From Parabacteroides faecalis (GTDB lineage Bacteria; Bacteroidota; Bacteroidia; Bacteroidales; Tannerellaceae): 64,000 nt of DNA. The notes beneath the pieces were generated by a model that saw nothing but the letters and a program-made list of their open reading frames with translations, searched no databases and was not told where the DNA came from. Shown here piece by piece: positions 53,673-60,768 of the stretch. The position numbers were made by a program, and so were the translations under genes. The stretch's first letter is position 1. The number at the start of each line of letters is the position of its first letter. Where the stretch lies: the NCBI RefSeq assembly GCF_022809355.1, contig NZ_JAKZMM010000018.1:1-64000 (forward strand), given 5' to 3'.

Positions 53673-53921
53673 ATGAGAAATCAAACAAAGGAATTTGATG
53701 AAAACAAGATGAGTATGGCACTCATGGACTATTACGAGAACCTACCCAGTGCCTCCCATCCAAAAACTGAGTTCCTGATGGAACTGGCCAGACGTTGCCA
53801 GGTGGCAGTATCGACCACCCGATTCTGGGTAAAATACGGAATACTACCGAAGAACCCGGAGCACTTGAAGATCATCCAGGAGATGACTGGTATCGGCAAA
53901 GAAGAACTTATCAAACAATAA
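53673..53921 (+). CDS. Small HTH protein, early phage regulator candidate
   Basis: An 82-residue protein with a helix-turn-helix-like segment at about 38-78 (ELARRCQVAVSTTRFWVKYGILPKNPEHLKIIQEMTG), the pattern of short phage regulators. It is the first gene of the rightward block, 39 bases after a promoter with the repressor-like motif, which makes a Cro-like role reasonable. Family not recognised with certainty. Confidence 0.65.
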   Translation: MRNQTKEFDENKMSMALMDYYENLPSASHPKTEFLMELARRCQVAVSTTRFWVKYGILPKNPEHLKIIQEMTGIGKEELIKQ

Positions 53922-53928
53922 TCAAGCC

Positions 53929-54483
53929 ATGAAAGATATTGAGTTTTACATCTACGATTCAGAGCTGTGGTGTATCCATCCGGATGGCAGGAACGAACGG
54001 GTAAGCGAACAAGACAAAGACCTTATACAAGGAATCTTGCAGCGTATTCGTGAGCAATACCCGGATGCTTACAAAGCTTTGACCGAATGCTACCAAAAGA
54101 GCGCGCCAAACGTGCCTTACTTTCAGTATCTGATCGTCTCCAGGTTTATGAAATGCAACTTTGGGGCTCTAGATAATACGAAAAAAGATATTGATCGGAA
54201 CGGACAGATGCACTTTGAACGCGTATCGTGTCCTCTAAGGGGAGAATGTCCTTACGAAGGACGCATCTGCAATCCCAAACTGAATACACGTCTGTCAGAT
54301 GCAGAAATGCGTGTCATGAAGATGGTGTATGAAGGCTACTCTAACGAAGAAATATCTTCGGTACTCTACCTGTCACCTTATACGGTGAAGAATCATATCC
54401 GCTCTGTATATCAGAAGCTGGATATCCATGAGAAGGCAGAATTCATCAAGTATGCCCATACAAACGGAATGTTTCAGGAATAA
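53929..54483 (+). CDS. LuxR-type HTH transcriptional regulator
   Basis: A 184-residue regulator with a C-terminal LuxR/GerE HTH (about 122-180; LSDAEMRVMKMVYEGYSNEEISSVLYLSPYTVKNHIRSVYQKL). The N-terminal part has no known sensor fold but holds a Cys cluster (CPLRGECPYEGRIC, about 104-117, plus Cys89) that could bind a metal or Fe-S centre. Follows the small HTH gene by 7 bases. Probably controls phage early or late genes. Confidence 0.8.
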   Translation: MKDIEFYIYDSELWCIHPDGRNERVSEQDKDLIQGILQRIREQYPDAYKALTECYQKSAPNVPYFQYLIVSRFMKCNFGALDNTKKDIDRNGQMHFERVSCPLRGECPYEGRICNPKLNTRLSDAEMRVMKMVYEGYSNEEISSVLYLSPYTVKNHIRSVYQKLDIHEKAEFIKYAHTNGMFQE

Positions 54484-54496
54484 AAATCAATAAACT

Positions 54497-54928
54497 ATGT
54501 TACAACAAATTGGATTAGACATCAAAGAAGAAGACAGATGGCAATTCTTAACTGATAACGCTGATGATATTGAAAAAATTGGATATACACATCGCTTTAC
54601 TCCAGAAGAATTGTCGCAAAAGAGAGAAGCATTGGCTGAGATTTCAATATCTATCAATGATATTGAAACAGAAAAAAAAGAAGCGATGGACCTCTTTAAA
54701 GAACGCCTAAAACCTCTTAACGAAGAAAAGCAAGAGATTTTAGATTGCATAAAGAAAGGATCTGAATTTGTGAAAGACGAAGAATGTGCCAAATTCATTT
54801 TTCATGAAGAAAAAATGGTTGGATTCTATAATAAGTTAGGTGAATTAGTTTACAGCCGTCCTATCATGCCACAAGAAATGCAGAAGAATTTTTTTAGTCT
54901 TAACCATAAAACAGGAACAGAATCATGA
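54497..54928 (+). CDS. Hypothetical phage protein with central coiled coil
   Basis: Unrecognised 143-residue soluble protein. The middle (about 38-88, ELSQKREALAEISISINDIETEKKEAMDLFKERLKPLNEEKQEI) is a long heptad-like helix; the C-terminal 50 residues look like a small beta domain. It overlaps the next gene by 4 bases (ATGA), so both are translationally coupled and likely to act together. Confidence 0.65.
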   Translation: MLQQIGLDIKEEDRWQFLTDNADDIEKIGYTHRFTPEELSQKREALAEISISINDIETEKKEAMDLFKERLKPLNEEKQEILDCIKKGSEFVKDEECAKFIFHEEKMVGFYNKLGELVYSRPIMPQEMQKNFFSLNHKTGTES

Positions 54929-55662
54929 GTGAGAACAAAATCAATTTGGTTGTGCCGAAAGACTATAACGGTAAACCAATCGAAGTAGTATTGAGAGAAG
55001 GTAAAGCCCCTGTAGCTCTTGACCCGAAAGAACCGGTAAGAATTGCCATCAACGGAACAATAGACGCACTATACCGATGGATAGAAAAGCGTGTTGAACT
55101 GATTGACCAGAAGAAGGCCAACATCATCGTGAACCGTGATAGAATGGCGATGAGCCTAAGTATTAATGAAACTGACTACTACCAGACCAAGATATCCGGA
55201 GTGCTTCAGGAATCGAAAGAGATGGTTGAGTTCGGCATCAATACCGATAAAAAGTGGGAACCGATCAAACTATCTCAATTTTTCAAGATGCACCGTGCTT
55301 TCTTCAAGGATAAGTCAGAAAACATGATGCTGGTCTCCACTTTGAAGAATTTCAAGGCAAAAGTTAATCAGGACATTGAACGTAGTAAGGAAGAAAACGG
55401 CAGCAAAGTAGACAACTATTCTCAGGTAGTTGATTCCAACCTTCCTAAATCATTCAAGTTGAATATTCCTCTTTTCAAAGGATTCGACTGTGAAGAAATC
55501 GAGGTTGAAATCTATGCAGATGTAGATGGCCGTGACGTTTCCCTTTCTTTAGTTTCTGCTGGTGCGAATGAGGCCATTGAGGAATACAAGAATAAGGTGA
55601 TTGACGAACAGCTCAAACACATTAGACTCATTGCTCCAGACATCGTAATTATTGAAATATAA
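54925..55662 (+). CDS. Hypothetical conserved phage early protein
   Basis: A 245-residue soluble protein that I do not recognise by name. It has an N-terminal beta-rich part (VPKDYNGKPIEVVLREGKAP), a helical middle (about 55-140) and a beta-rich C-terminus (about 165-245). It resembles DUF2303-type early phage proteins in size and layout, but this is only an impression. Coupled to the preceding coiled-coil gene and followed by DUF3853 within 5 bases. Confidence 0.6.
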   Translation: MSENKINLVVPKDYNGKPIEVVLREGKAPVALDPKEPVRIAINGTIDALYRWIEKRVELIDQKKANIIVNRDRMAMSLSINETDYYQTKISGVLQESKEMVEFGINTDKKWEPIKLSQFFKMHRAFFKDKSENMMLVSTLKNFKAKVNQDIERSKEENGSKVDNYSQVVDSNLPKSFKLNIPLFKGFDCEEIEVEIYADVDGRDVSLSLVSAGANEAIEEYKNKVIDEQLKHIRLIAPDIVIIEI

Positions 55663-55666
55663 TGTT

Positions 55667-55954
55667 ATGAATACAAGCACTCCCATCTGGCAGCTTACAG
55701 TCGGCGAGTTTATGGAGCTCATGCGCAGATGCCATGCTGACGTACAGCCGCCCAAAGAGACTGTATCACCCCATAAGCATGAGAGGCTGATACATGGCAT
55801 TGACGGACTTGCCGAATTTCTTGGTATATCCAAGACTAAGGCAATGAGTTTGCGTAAATCTGGAGCAATAGACCAAGCCACTACACAGCTAGGCAGGAGG
55901 CTTGTATTTGATCCGGAAAAACTGATGAAGCTGTTGGAAGGTAAACGCGTCTGA
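55667..55954 (+). CDS. DUF3853 family HTH protein
   Basis: A 95-residue protein beginning MNTSTPIWQLTVGEFMELM, the characteristic DUF3853 opening. The second half is an excisionase/MerR-like HTH (about 46-92; GIDGLAEFLGISKTKAMSLRKSGAIDQATTQLGRRLVFDPEKL). Such proteins are frequent in Bacteroides mobile elements and are likely DNA-binding. ATG 55667 is preferred to a TTG at 55652. It ends the first rightward cluster. Confidence 0.82.
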   Translation: MNTSTPIWQLTVGEFMELMRRCHADVQPPKETVSPHKHERLIHGIDGLAEFLGISKTKAMSLRKSGAIDQATTQLGRRLVFDPEKLMKLLEGKRV

Positions 55955-55998
55955 CAGCTGATAACGATAGAGATCTTTGACATTTTGGGGACAATACT

Positions 55999-56049
55999 GA
56001 ATAGCAATCGAACAGGAGCCTGGTGGCGACGATCGTTCAGGGGCTATTC
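55999..56049. ncRNA. Structured GC-rich non-coding element
   Basis: GAATAGC (55999-56005) pairs with GCTATTC (56043-56049); inside, GAAC pairs with GTTC around a GC-rich loop (GGAGCCTGGTGGCGACGATC). No U tract follows. It lies between DUF3853 and the small membrane gene, where no coding frame is seen. It may be a leader structure, an sRNA or a DNA site. Confidence 0.4.
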
Positions 56050-56108
56050 GGGACTACTTATGATGTGATACTATTTACTTATTGTATAATTTAACTTTTA
56101 ACTTAGAT

Positions 56109-56267
56109 ATGAATATTGTCAGATTTTTAATCAGTATGATTATAGGTATCATCTTGATGGTGGCTATAGTGGCCTGTGCCGAATATTTCAGAGAGCATCA
56201 TAACCTGCTTTACCTGGCAGGCATGGCCGGTTGTATATTCGCCCTTCCCAAGGTGATTGAGATATGA
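56109..56267 (+). CDS. Small two-helix membrane protein
   Basis: A 52-residue protein (MNIVRFLISMIIGIILMVAI at the start) with two membrane helices (about 4-24 and 31-48). Holin-sized, but its place among early genes rather than with an endolysin makes holin doubtful. ATG 56109 is preferred to an upstream TTG at 56082. No family recognised. Confidence 0.5.
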   Translation: MNIVRFLISMIIGIILMVAIVACAEYFREHHNLLYLAGMAGCIFALPKVIEI

Positions 56268-56271
56268 TCTT

Positions 56272-56290
56272 TGCCGGACACAGTCCGGCA
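56272..56290 (+). terminator. 8-bp GC-rich hairpin
   Basis: TGCCGGAC (56272-56279) pairs exactly with GTCCGGCA (56283-56290), loop ACA, five bases after the small membrane gene. No U tract, so a strict intrinsic terminator is uncertain. Confidence 0.5.
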
Positions 56291-56293
56291 CAC

Positions 56294-56400
56294 GGGAGGA
56301 AAGGAAACCATTGTTTTAGTTTATGTTTAGATCATTATCGCTTCTTACCATTTTTGTAATATACATGTTTTACAGGGGTTCGATTCCCCTGCCTCCCACA
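56294..56400 (+). ncRNA. tRNA-like RNA or tRNA 3'-end fragment
   Basis: AGGGG TTCGATT CCCCT (56374-56390) is a perfect T-arm with canonical T-loop, followed by CCTCCC A CA, an acceptor-like 3' strand. GGGAGG at 56294-56299, 95 bases upstream, is complementary to CCTCCC (56392-56397). The interior has no D-arm or anticodon arm and the span is too long for a normal tRNA. It is either a tRNA-like minihelix RNA or a tRNA 3' fragment left by recombination. Confidence 0.5.
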
Positions 56401-56403
56401 ATC

Positions 56404-56418
56404 ATTTAAAATTTGATT
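56404..56418 (+). repeat. 15-bp element shared with the SSB upstream region
   Basis: ATTTAAAATTTGATT occurs here, just before the Cys-rich small protein, and identically at 62698-62712 before the ssb gene. Possibly a phage promoter or leader element. Confidence 0.45.
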
Positions 56419-56421
56419 CGC

Positions 56422-56583
56422 ATGAAAAAGGAACTTGTTAGATGCAAAGATTGCGCCAATGGACGAACGCCTAAAGACATCGTCGTCAGGTGCATGGTGC
56501 TAGGTGTCGGCAAAGTAGCCAACGCCTATAGATATTGTGAAAAATTTTATCCGAAAGAAATTTCTAAAAGCAAAAAAGCATGA
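56422..56583 (+). CDS. Small Cys-rich protein, possible zinc ribbon
   Basis: A 53-residue protein (MKKELVRCKDCANGRTPKDI at the start) with CxxC at residues 8-11 and further Cys at 24 and 39, suited to one metal ion. The C-terminus is lysine-rich. Its stop overlaps the start of the replication initiator gene by 4 bases (ATGA), implying coupled translation. Family not recognised. Confidence 0.65.
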   Translation: MKKELVRCKDCANGRTPKDIVVRCMVLGVGKVANAYRYCEKFYPKEISKSKKA

Positions 56584-57452
56584 GTGCTTCGACGTCGTTT
56601 ACACATGATGCCGACATGATCAGCGACAAGCGTATGCTGTGTATGGTGAATCAGCTCGGCATGGAAGGATATGGCATCTTCTGGGCTCTCCTGGAAATGC
56701 TATGCAAGGAAGACGAACATAAGCTTCCGATTGATACAATCCCTGCGCTTGCAGCGAGGTGGGAGACTTCTAAGGCCAAGGTAGAAACGGTCATCTCAAA
56801 ATATGGCTTATTCGACATTGAGAACGGTGCTTTCTTTTATTCGCAGGAGCTTATCGATGACATTAAGGCTATCGATGATCGACTTCAAAAAAGAAAAAAT
56901 TCGGCCATGAAAGCCATCAAAACAAGATGGGAAAAGCAGAAAATGTTGGCTGAAAAATCTACCGAAAACAACGATAAAAATGGAGAAAATAATACGTACG
57001 TAATACGAACGAATTACGAACGTAATACGAACGTATCAAATTCGTATAACAATAAAGAAATCAATAGTTTAGAAAATCAAAAAGATACTTTTTTACCGCA
57101 AAAAGTATCTTTCCCCCCTATAACCCCCCTATATAATATAAATAATAATAAAAATAATAACTGGGGTAAGATAGATAGGGGTGTGGGGGAAGGAAGAAAA
57201 AATAATACAAAACCTTTCGTCAAGCCTACTTTGGACGAGATAAAATCTCATATCGAAGAAAAGGGATTAGACATCGACGCTGAGATGTTTTACACCTACT
57301 ACGAGAGCGTGGGCTGGATGATCGGTAAAAAACACATGAAGAACTGGCGTATGGCCATCATGACGTGGGTACGCCGCCAAAGAGGAGATTGGGATTATGG
57401 CAAGAGAAATACAGAACCGGCAGCGTCGCCATACGACGGATGCTTACACTAA
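56580..57452 (+). CDS. Phage replication initiator-like protein (Lin1244/Lin1753 domain)
   Basis: A 290-residue protein with an N-terminal Lin1244/Lin1753-type (DUF4373) winged-helix domain (about 5-105; FTHDADMISDKRMLCMVNQLGMEGYGIFWALLEMLC), a low-complexity Asn/Lys linker (about 120-205) and a C-terminal DnaD-like helical part (about 215-275; WMIGKKHMKNWRMAIMTWVRR). Proteins of this kind open the phage origin and load the helicase, which here is encoded next with a 56-base overlap. The AT-rich linker-coding region (57000-57200) might also hold the origin; that is inference. Confidence 0.85.
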   Translation: MSASTSFTHDADMISDKRMLCMVNQLGMEGYGIFWALLEMLCKEDEHKLPIDTIPALAARWETSKAKVETVISKYGLFDIENGAFFYSQELIDDIKAIDDRLQKRKNSAMKAIKTRWEKQKMLAEKSTENNDKNGENNTYVIRTNYERNTNVSNSYNNKEINSLENQKDTFLPQKVSFPPITPLYNINNNKNNNWGKIDRGVGEGRKNNTKPFVKPTLDEIKSHIEEKGLDIDAEMFYTYYESVGWMIGKKHMKNWRMAIMTWVRRQRGDWDYGKRNTEPAASPYDGCLH

Positions 57453-58806
57453 ACAGATCGAACAACAACATTCGGCCGAACGATATGTGATAGGTTGCCT
57501 GCTACTGGAATCGTCTGCTATCTGCCGAGTAGTAGAGATTTTACGAGACGATTGTTTCGCAGATCAGCGATTGAAACTGGTATATCAAGCAGTGAAGGAT
57601 ATTTGGAGAGATGGACAACAACCGGATATCATCTCAGTAACCAACCGCTTGTTACAAGCGGGCGATCTGGAAAACGCCGGTGGTGCTTACCAGATAAGTC
57701 AATACGCATCGAACGTAGGATCGACTACAAACCTGGAAGAACATGCGATGTTTATCAGGCAATGCTACACCTCGAGAAAACTTATGGAAGCTGGAGTAAC
57801 GATCAGATCGCTCAGCATGGATACATCAGCCGATGTAGGAGACCAGGTTGCCAAAGCAATCCGTATCGTGGAAGACGTGATGAATGACATGGATTATTCC
57901 AACCCGATACGTACCATGGCAGAATCGACAGACAGGGCTTTGGCCGAGTATGAGAAACGAGAACGTATCAACCAAGAAGGAAAACCTTGGGGACTGCGGT
58001 CAGGGATCAGGATACTGGACAGATACCTACACGGATTCAAACCTGGGCAGTTGATCGTAGTCGGGGCGAGACCTGGAATGGGTAAGACTTCACTCCTACT
58101 CCATTTCGCCAAGTCGATAGCACAAGCCAACGAACGTGTGGCCATATTCTCGTTGGAGATGAATGATGTCTCACTGGCCAACCGTCTGTTACTGTCATGT
58201 ACGGATATTGACCGGAATGCCTTCAAAGATGGCTGCCTTACTCCACAAGACAGAAACAAACTGATAGATGCTTCCGGATATCTGAGATCACTGCCTATCC
58301 ACATTGATGAGACCCCTTCACTATCCATCCAGCAAATCAAAGTTAGATCGATGAATCTGAAACGAAAATCAGGTTTATCGGCTATCATGATCGATTACCT
58401 GCAGCTGATGAACATGAAAAGTGAAAACAGGAATTACAACCGAGAGCAAGAGATCGCCAATACAACCAAGCAGCTCAAACAACTTGCCAAGGAATTGGAC
58501 GTTCCGGTAATCCTGTTAAGCCAGATGAACCGAAACATAGAGCAGAAACTGCAAGGAGGGAAGAAAACGACTTCGATCCCTATGCTGTCTGATCTTCGTG
58601 AATCAGGAGCCATTGAACAGGATGCCGATGTCGTACTACTCATTCACCGTCCGGAATATTACCAGGACACAGATGCCATCAAGGGTATTGGACTGATCAA
58701 TATTGCCAAGCAAAGAGACGGATGTACCGGAAAAGTAGAATTCGCCTACTCGGAAGATATGACAAAGATTGGAGATTCACCTAAAAATGGCGGTGATCCG
58801 CTGTGA
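57397..58806 (+). CDS. dnaB: Replicative DNA helicase (DnaB type)
   Basis: Hexameric 5'-3' helicase of the phage replisome, 469 residues. The N-terminal helical domain (about 20-125; AERYVIGCLLLES) is followed by the RecA-like motor with Walker A GARPGMGKTS (about 224-233), the FSLEM motif, Walker B MIDYLQLM (about 330) and the terminal motif SDLRESGAIEQDADVVLLIHR. It overlaps the initiator gene by 56 bases. A phage-borne copy rather than the host gene, judged from context. Confidence 0.93.
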   Translation: MAREIQNRQRRHTTDAYTKQIEQQHSAERYVIGCLLLESSAICRVVEILRDDCFADQRLKLVYQAVKDIWRDGQQPDIISVTNRLLQAGDLENAGGAYQISQYASNVGSTTNLEEHAMFIRQCYTSRKLMEAGVTIRSLSMDTSADVGDQVAKAIRIVEDVMNDMDYSNPIRTMAESTDRALAEYEKRERINQEGKPWGLRSGIRILDRYLHGFKPGQLIVVGARPGMGKTSLLLHFAKSIAQANERVAIFSLEMNDVSLANRLLLSCTDIDRNAFKDGCLTPQDRNKLIDASGYLRSLPIHIDETPSLSIQQIKVRSMNLKRKSGLSAIMIDYLQLMNMKSENRNYNREQEIANTTKQLKQLAKELDVPVILLSQMNRNIEQKLQGGKKTTSIPMLSDLRESGAIEQDADVVLLIHRPEYYQDTDAIKGIGLINIAKQRDGCTGKVEFAYSEDMTKIGDSPKNGGDPL

Positions 58807-58810
58807 TGAA

Positions 58811-59155
58811 ATGGCAACAAAAGCAAATAAAAGAATCAGAAAATACGGTTGGTCGGGATATAACAAGAGATCGGAGAAGATGGAAGATCGCCCGAGAAGT
58901 AACGATTTATATCATACCAACCGATGGACCAGGGAAAGTAAAGCTTTCAGACATGAGCATCCACTATGCCAGGAATGCCTGAAAAATGAGATTTACACAC
59001 CGTCTGAAGTAGTTGATCACATCATTCCGATTGCAGTGTGCGATGACTTCTGGGACCAATCGAACTGGCAAGCTCTATGCAGGAAATGCAATATCAAGAA
59101 AGGGAATAGGGATAAAAAATTGATCAATCATGAAAAAGCTATGGAGCGAAGTTGA
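58811..59155 (+). CDS. HNH endonuclease
   Basis: A 114-residue nuclease from ATG 58811. The HNH core is DHIIPI (His about 77), the Asn of SNWQALCRKCN and the final His/Asn region, bracketed by two Cys pairs (CQEC, CRKC) that bind structural zinc. Small HNH proteins next to terminase genes are required for DNA packaging in several phages, which fits the neighbourhood; it could alternatively be a homing nuclease. It overlaps the recombinase gene by 26 bases. Confidence 0.85.
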   Translation: MATKANKRIRKYGWSGYNKRSEKMEDRPRSNDLYHTNRWTRESKAFRHEHPLCQECLKNEIYTPSEVVDHIIPIAVCDDFWDQSNWQALCRKCNIKKGNRDKKLINHEKAMERS

Positions 59156-60050
59156 ACAGGAATTCTTCGACAACCTGGATGTCAAGGTTCGAAGCAAAAT
59201 GACCTATCGCCGTCAGCTGAACGTGTTCAAGGTGTGGATTGTCACTACAGGAAGAAATATCAATTCGCTTAAAAGGTCAGATATTCTGGCCTATAAAAGC
59301 CATTTGATTTCGCAGGGAAAGGAAGCTGCCACTATTGACACCTACCTTACGATTCTTCGCCTGTTCTATCAGTTCATCGAAGAATATGGCTATGGAGAGA
59401 ATATTGCAGCCGATATCAAGTACAAGCGCAAAGCGAAAGGTTACCGGAAAGAACACCTCACTCAGGAAGAAGTCAACAAGCTTCTTAATTCAATCGACCG
59501 AAACAAGATCATTGGACTACGTGACTACACAATGGTGTTCCTGATGTTGACCACGGGCCTGAGATGTACAGAGGTGAATAACCTTTCGGTTTGCGACCTT
59601 CAGAAAGAAGATGGATACAACTATCTTCTGGTAAAGCGAAAAGGTTACGATCAAAAGAGCACCAAGTTTGGCATCACACAGCATTTAGCTGACATGATAA
59701 CAGACTACCTCACTCAGCGTGGCGTAGAAGAAGACAACGAACCGATGTTCCCTTCTAGGTTTCACGAGCGGATGAAGGACATGAGCGTTAGCAGGCATAT
59801 ATGCCAACTGATGCGTAACGCGGGTATCGAGTCCAAGAAGAAGACGGCACATAGCCTCAGGCACACGGCTGCTGTACGGGCTATCGAGGCAAACGTTCCC
59901 ATCCGTCAAGTACAGATCATGCTTGGCCATACAGACGTGAAGACAACCGAGCTTTATATAGGCTCTATAGACGCAGAAATGAGATTGCGTAACCCAGTAG
60001 TCCAAGTCTTGGAAGAAATTGCATTAAACGGGAAAGAAACGGGCAAATAG
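59130..60050 (+). CDS. Second tyrosine recombinase (XerC/D-like)
   Basis: A 306-residue recombinase with SAM-like N-terminal domain (about 8-90) and full catalytic domain (about 110-295): Arg in TTGLRCTEVNNL, Lys in VKRKGYD, HSLRHTA, LGHTD and Tyr in TTELYIGS. It is shorter than the integrase at the prophage edge and lacks its arm-binding domain. It sits within the replication/packaging block, overlapping the HNH gene, so it is expressed lytically. Possible roles are genome dimer resolution or inversion of a phage segment. Confidence 0.9.
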   Translation: MKKLWSEVEQEFFDNLDVKVRSKMTYRRQLNVFKVWIVTTGRNINSLKRSDILAYKSHLISQGKEAATIDTYLTILRLFYQFIEEYGYGENIAADIKYKRKAKGYRKEHLTQEEVNKLLNSIDRNKIIGLRDYTMVFLMLTTGLRCTEVNNLSVCDLQKEDGYNYLLVKRKGYDQKSTKFGITQHLADMITDYLTQRGVEEDNEPMFPSRFHERMKDMSVSRHICQLMRNAGIESKKKTAHSLRHTAAVRAIEANVPIRQVQIMLGHTDVKTTELYIGSIDAEMRLRNPVVQVLEEIALNGKETGK

Positions 60051-60277
60051 AGCATGATTCAGGTAATAAAACATTACCAAATAGAATAAGTAAGAAAATT
60101 ATATGCTGTTAATAAATATTAAATTAGATATGATTGCAAATTATGGACAAATAACGAACGGTCGCTCCACTCACCTGAATTTATGCGGGAACCGGGAGGG
60201 GGCATTCAATCTCTGGGCCAATAAGCTCAAGACCACGCCACGACCTTCGCGTCCGTGCGTGCAAAATTGGAGGAATT
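60051..60277 (+). other. Intergenic stretch before the terminase genes; doubtful 53-codon frame
   Basis: The first 80 bases are AT-rich. A frame from ATG 60130 to 60291 (MIANYGQITNGRSTHLNLCG) overlaps the terminase small subunit start, and its composition (Trp, Arg, Pro-rich) looks unlike a protein. The GC-rich part (60160-60260) could be a packaging (cos/pac) site, which usually lies by the terminase genes; no direct evidence. Confidence 0.35.
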
Positions 60278-60766
60278 ATGAGCAGGGGTAGAAAACCGAT
60301 TCCAGACGAATTGAAGATCCTGCGCGGAACGGATCAGCCATGTAGAATGAGTGGGAAGACGAATGTAGTTGATAAGATTACAGACATCAAACAGATTACT
60401 TCATGCTCAAAGTTGAAAATGTTGCCGACAAAAAGGGCAAAGGACATTTTCAAACAGAAGGCAAACCAACTGATTGCACTCAATGTACTTACGGAGCTCG
60501 ATCTGGAGCAGCTTGCCGTTTATGCAAACTCTCTTGATCTGGTATTTGACTGTCTGGAAGGAATGAGGGAGCCTGCCATTCCTAAGTACGACAAGGAAGG
60601 AAATTTAACGGGTTATGTTGCCCCACCTGAATTGGCATTATATCGGCAAATGGTAGAGATCGTGAATAAAATCGGTTCCGATTTTGGTTTTTCTCCGATA
60701 TCAAGACAGAGGATTAACACGGGCCCTATGGAAAAAGAAGAAACAATTGAAGATTTATTGGGTTGA
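60278..60766 (+). CDS. terS: Terminase small subunit (P27 family)
   Basis: DNA-recognition subunit of the packaging motor, 162 residues. It starts with the P27-family opening RGRKPIPDELKILRGT and has the central helical segment TELDLEQLAVYANSLDLVFDC and the conserved GFSPISRQRI near residue 140. A strong ribosome site (GGAGGAATT) precedes the ATG. It ends 2 bases before the large-subunit start. Confidence 0.9.
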   Translation: MSRGRKPIPDELKILRGTDQPCRMSGKTNVVDKITDIKQITSCSKLKMLPTKRAKDIFKQKANQLIALNVLTELDLEQLAVYANSLDLVFDCLEGMREPAIPKYDKEGNLTGYVAPPELALYRQMVEIVNKIGSDFGFSPISRQRINTGPMEKEETIEDLLG

Positions 60767-60768
60767 TT

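Noticed and set aside
56294-56400. Ordinary functional tRNA gene or tmRNA
   Set aside because: No D-arm, no anticodon arm and no tag-peptide frame; the span is too long for a tRNA and too short for a tmRNA.
60130-60291. 53-codon frame before terS as a real gene
   Set aside because: Odd composition, overlaps the terS start in another frame, no ribosome site; a non-coding site seems more likely.
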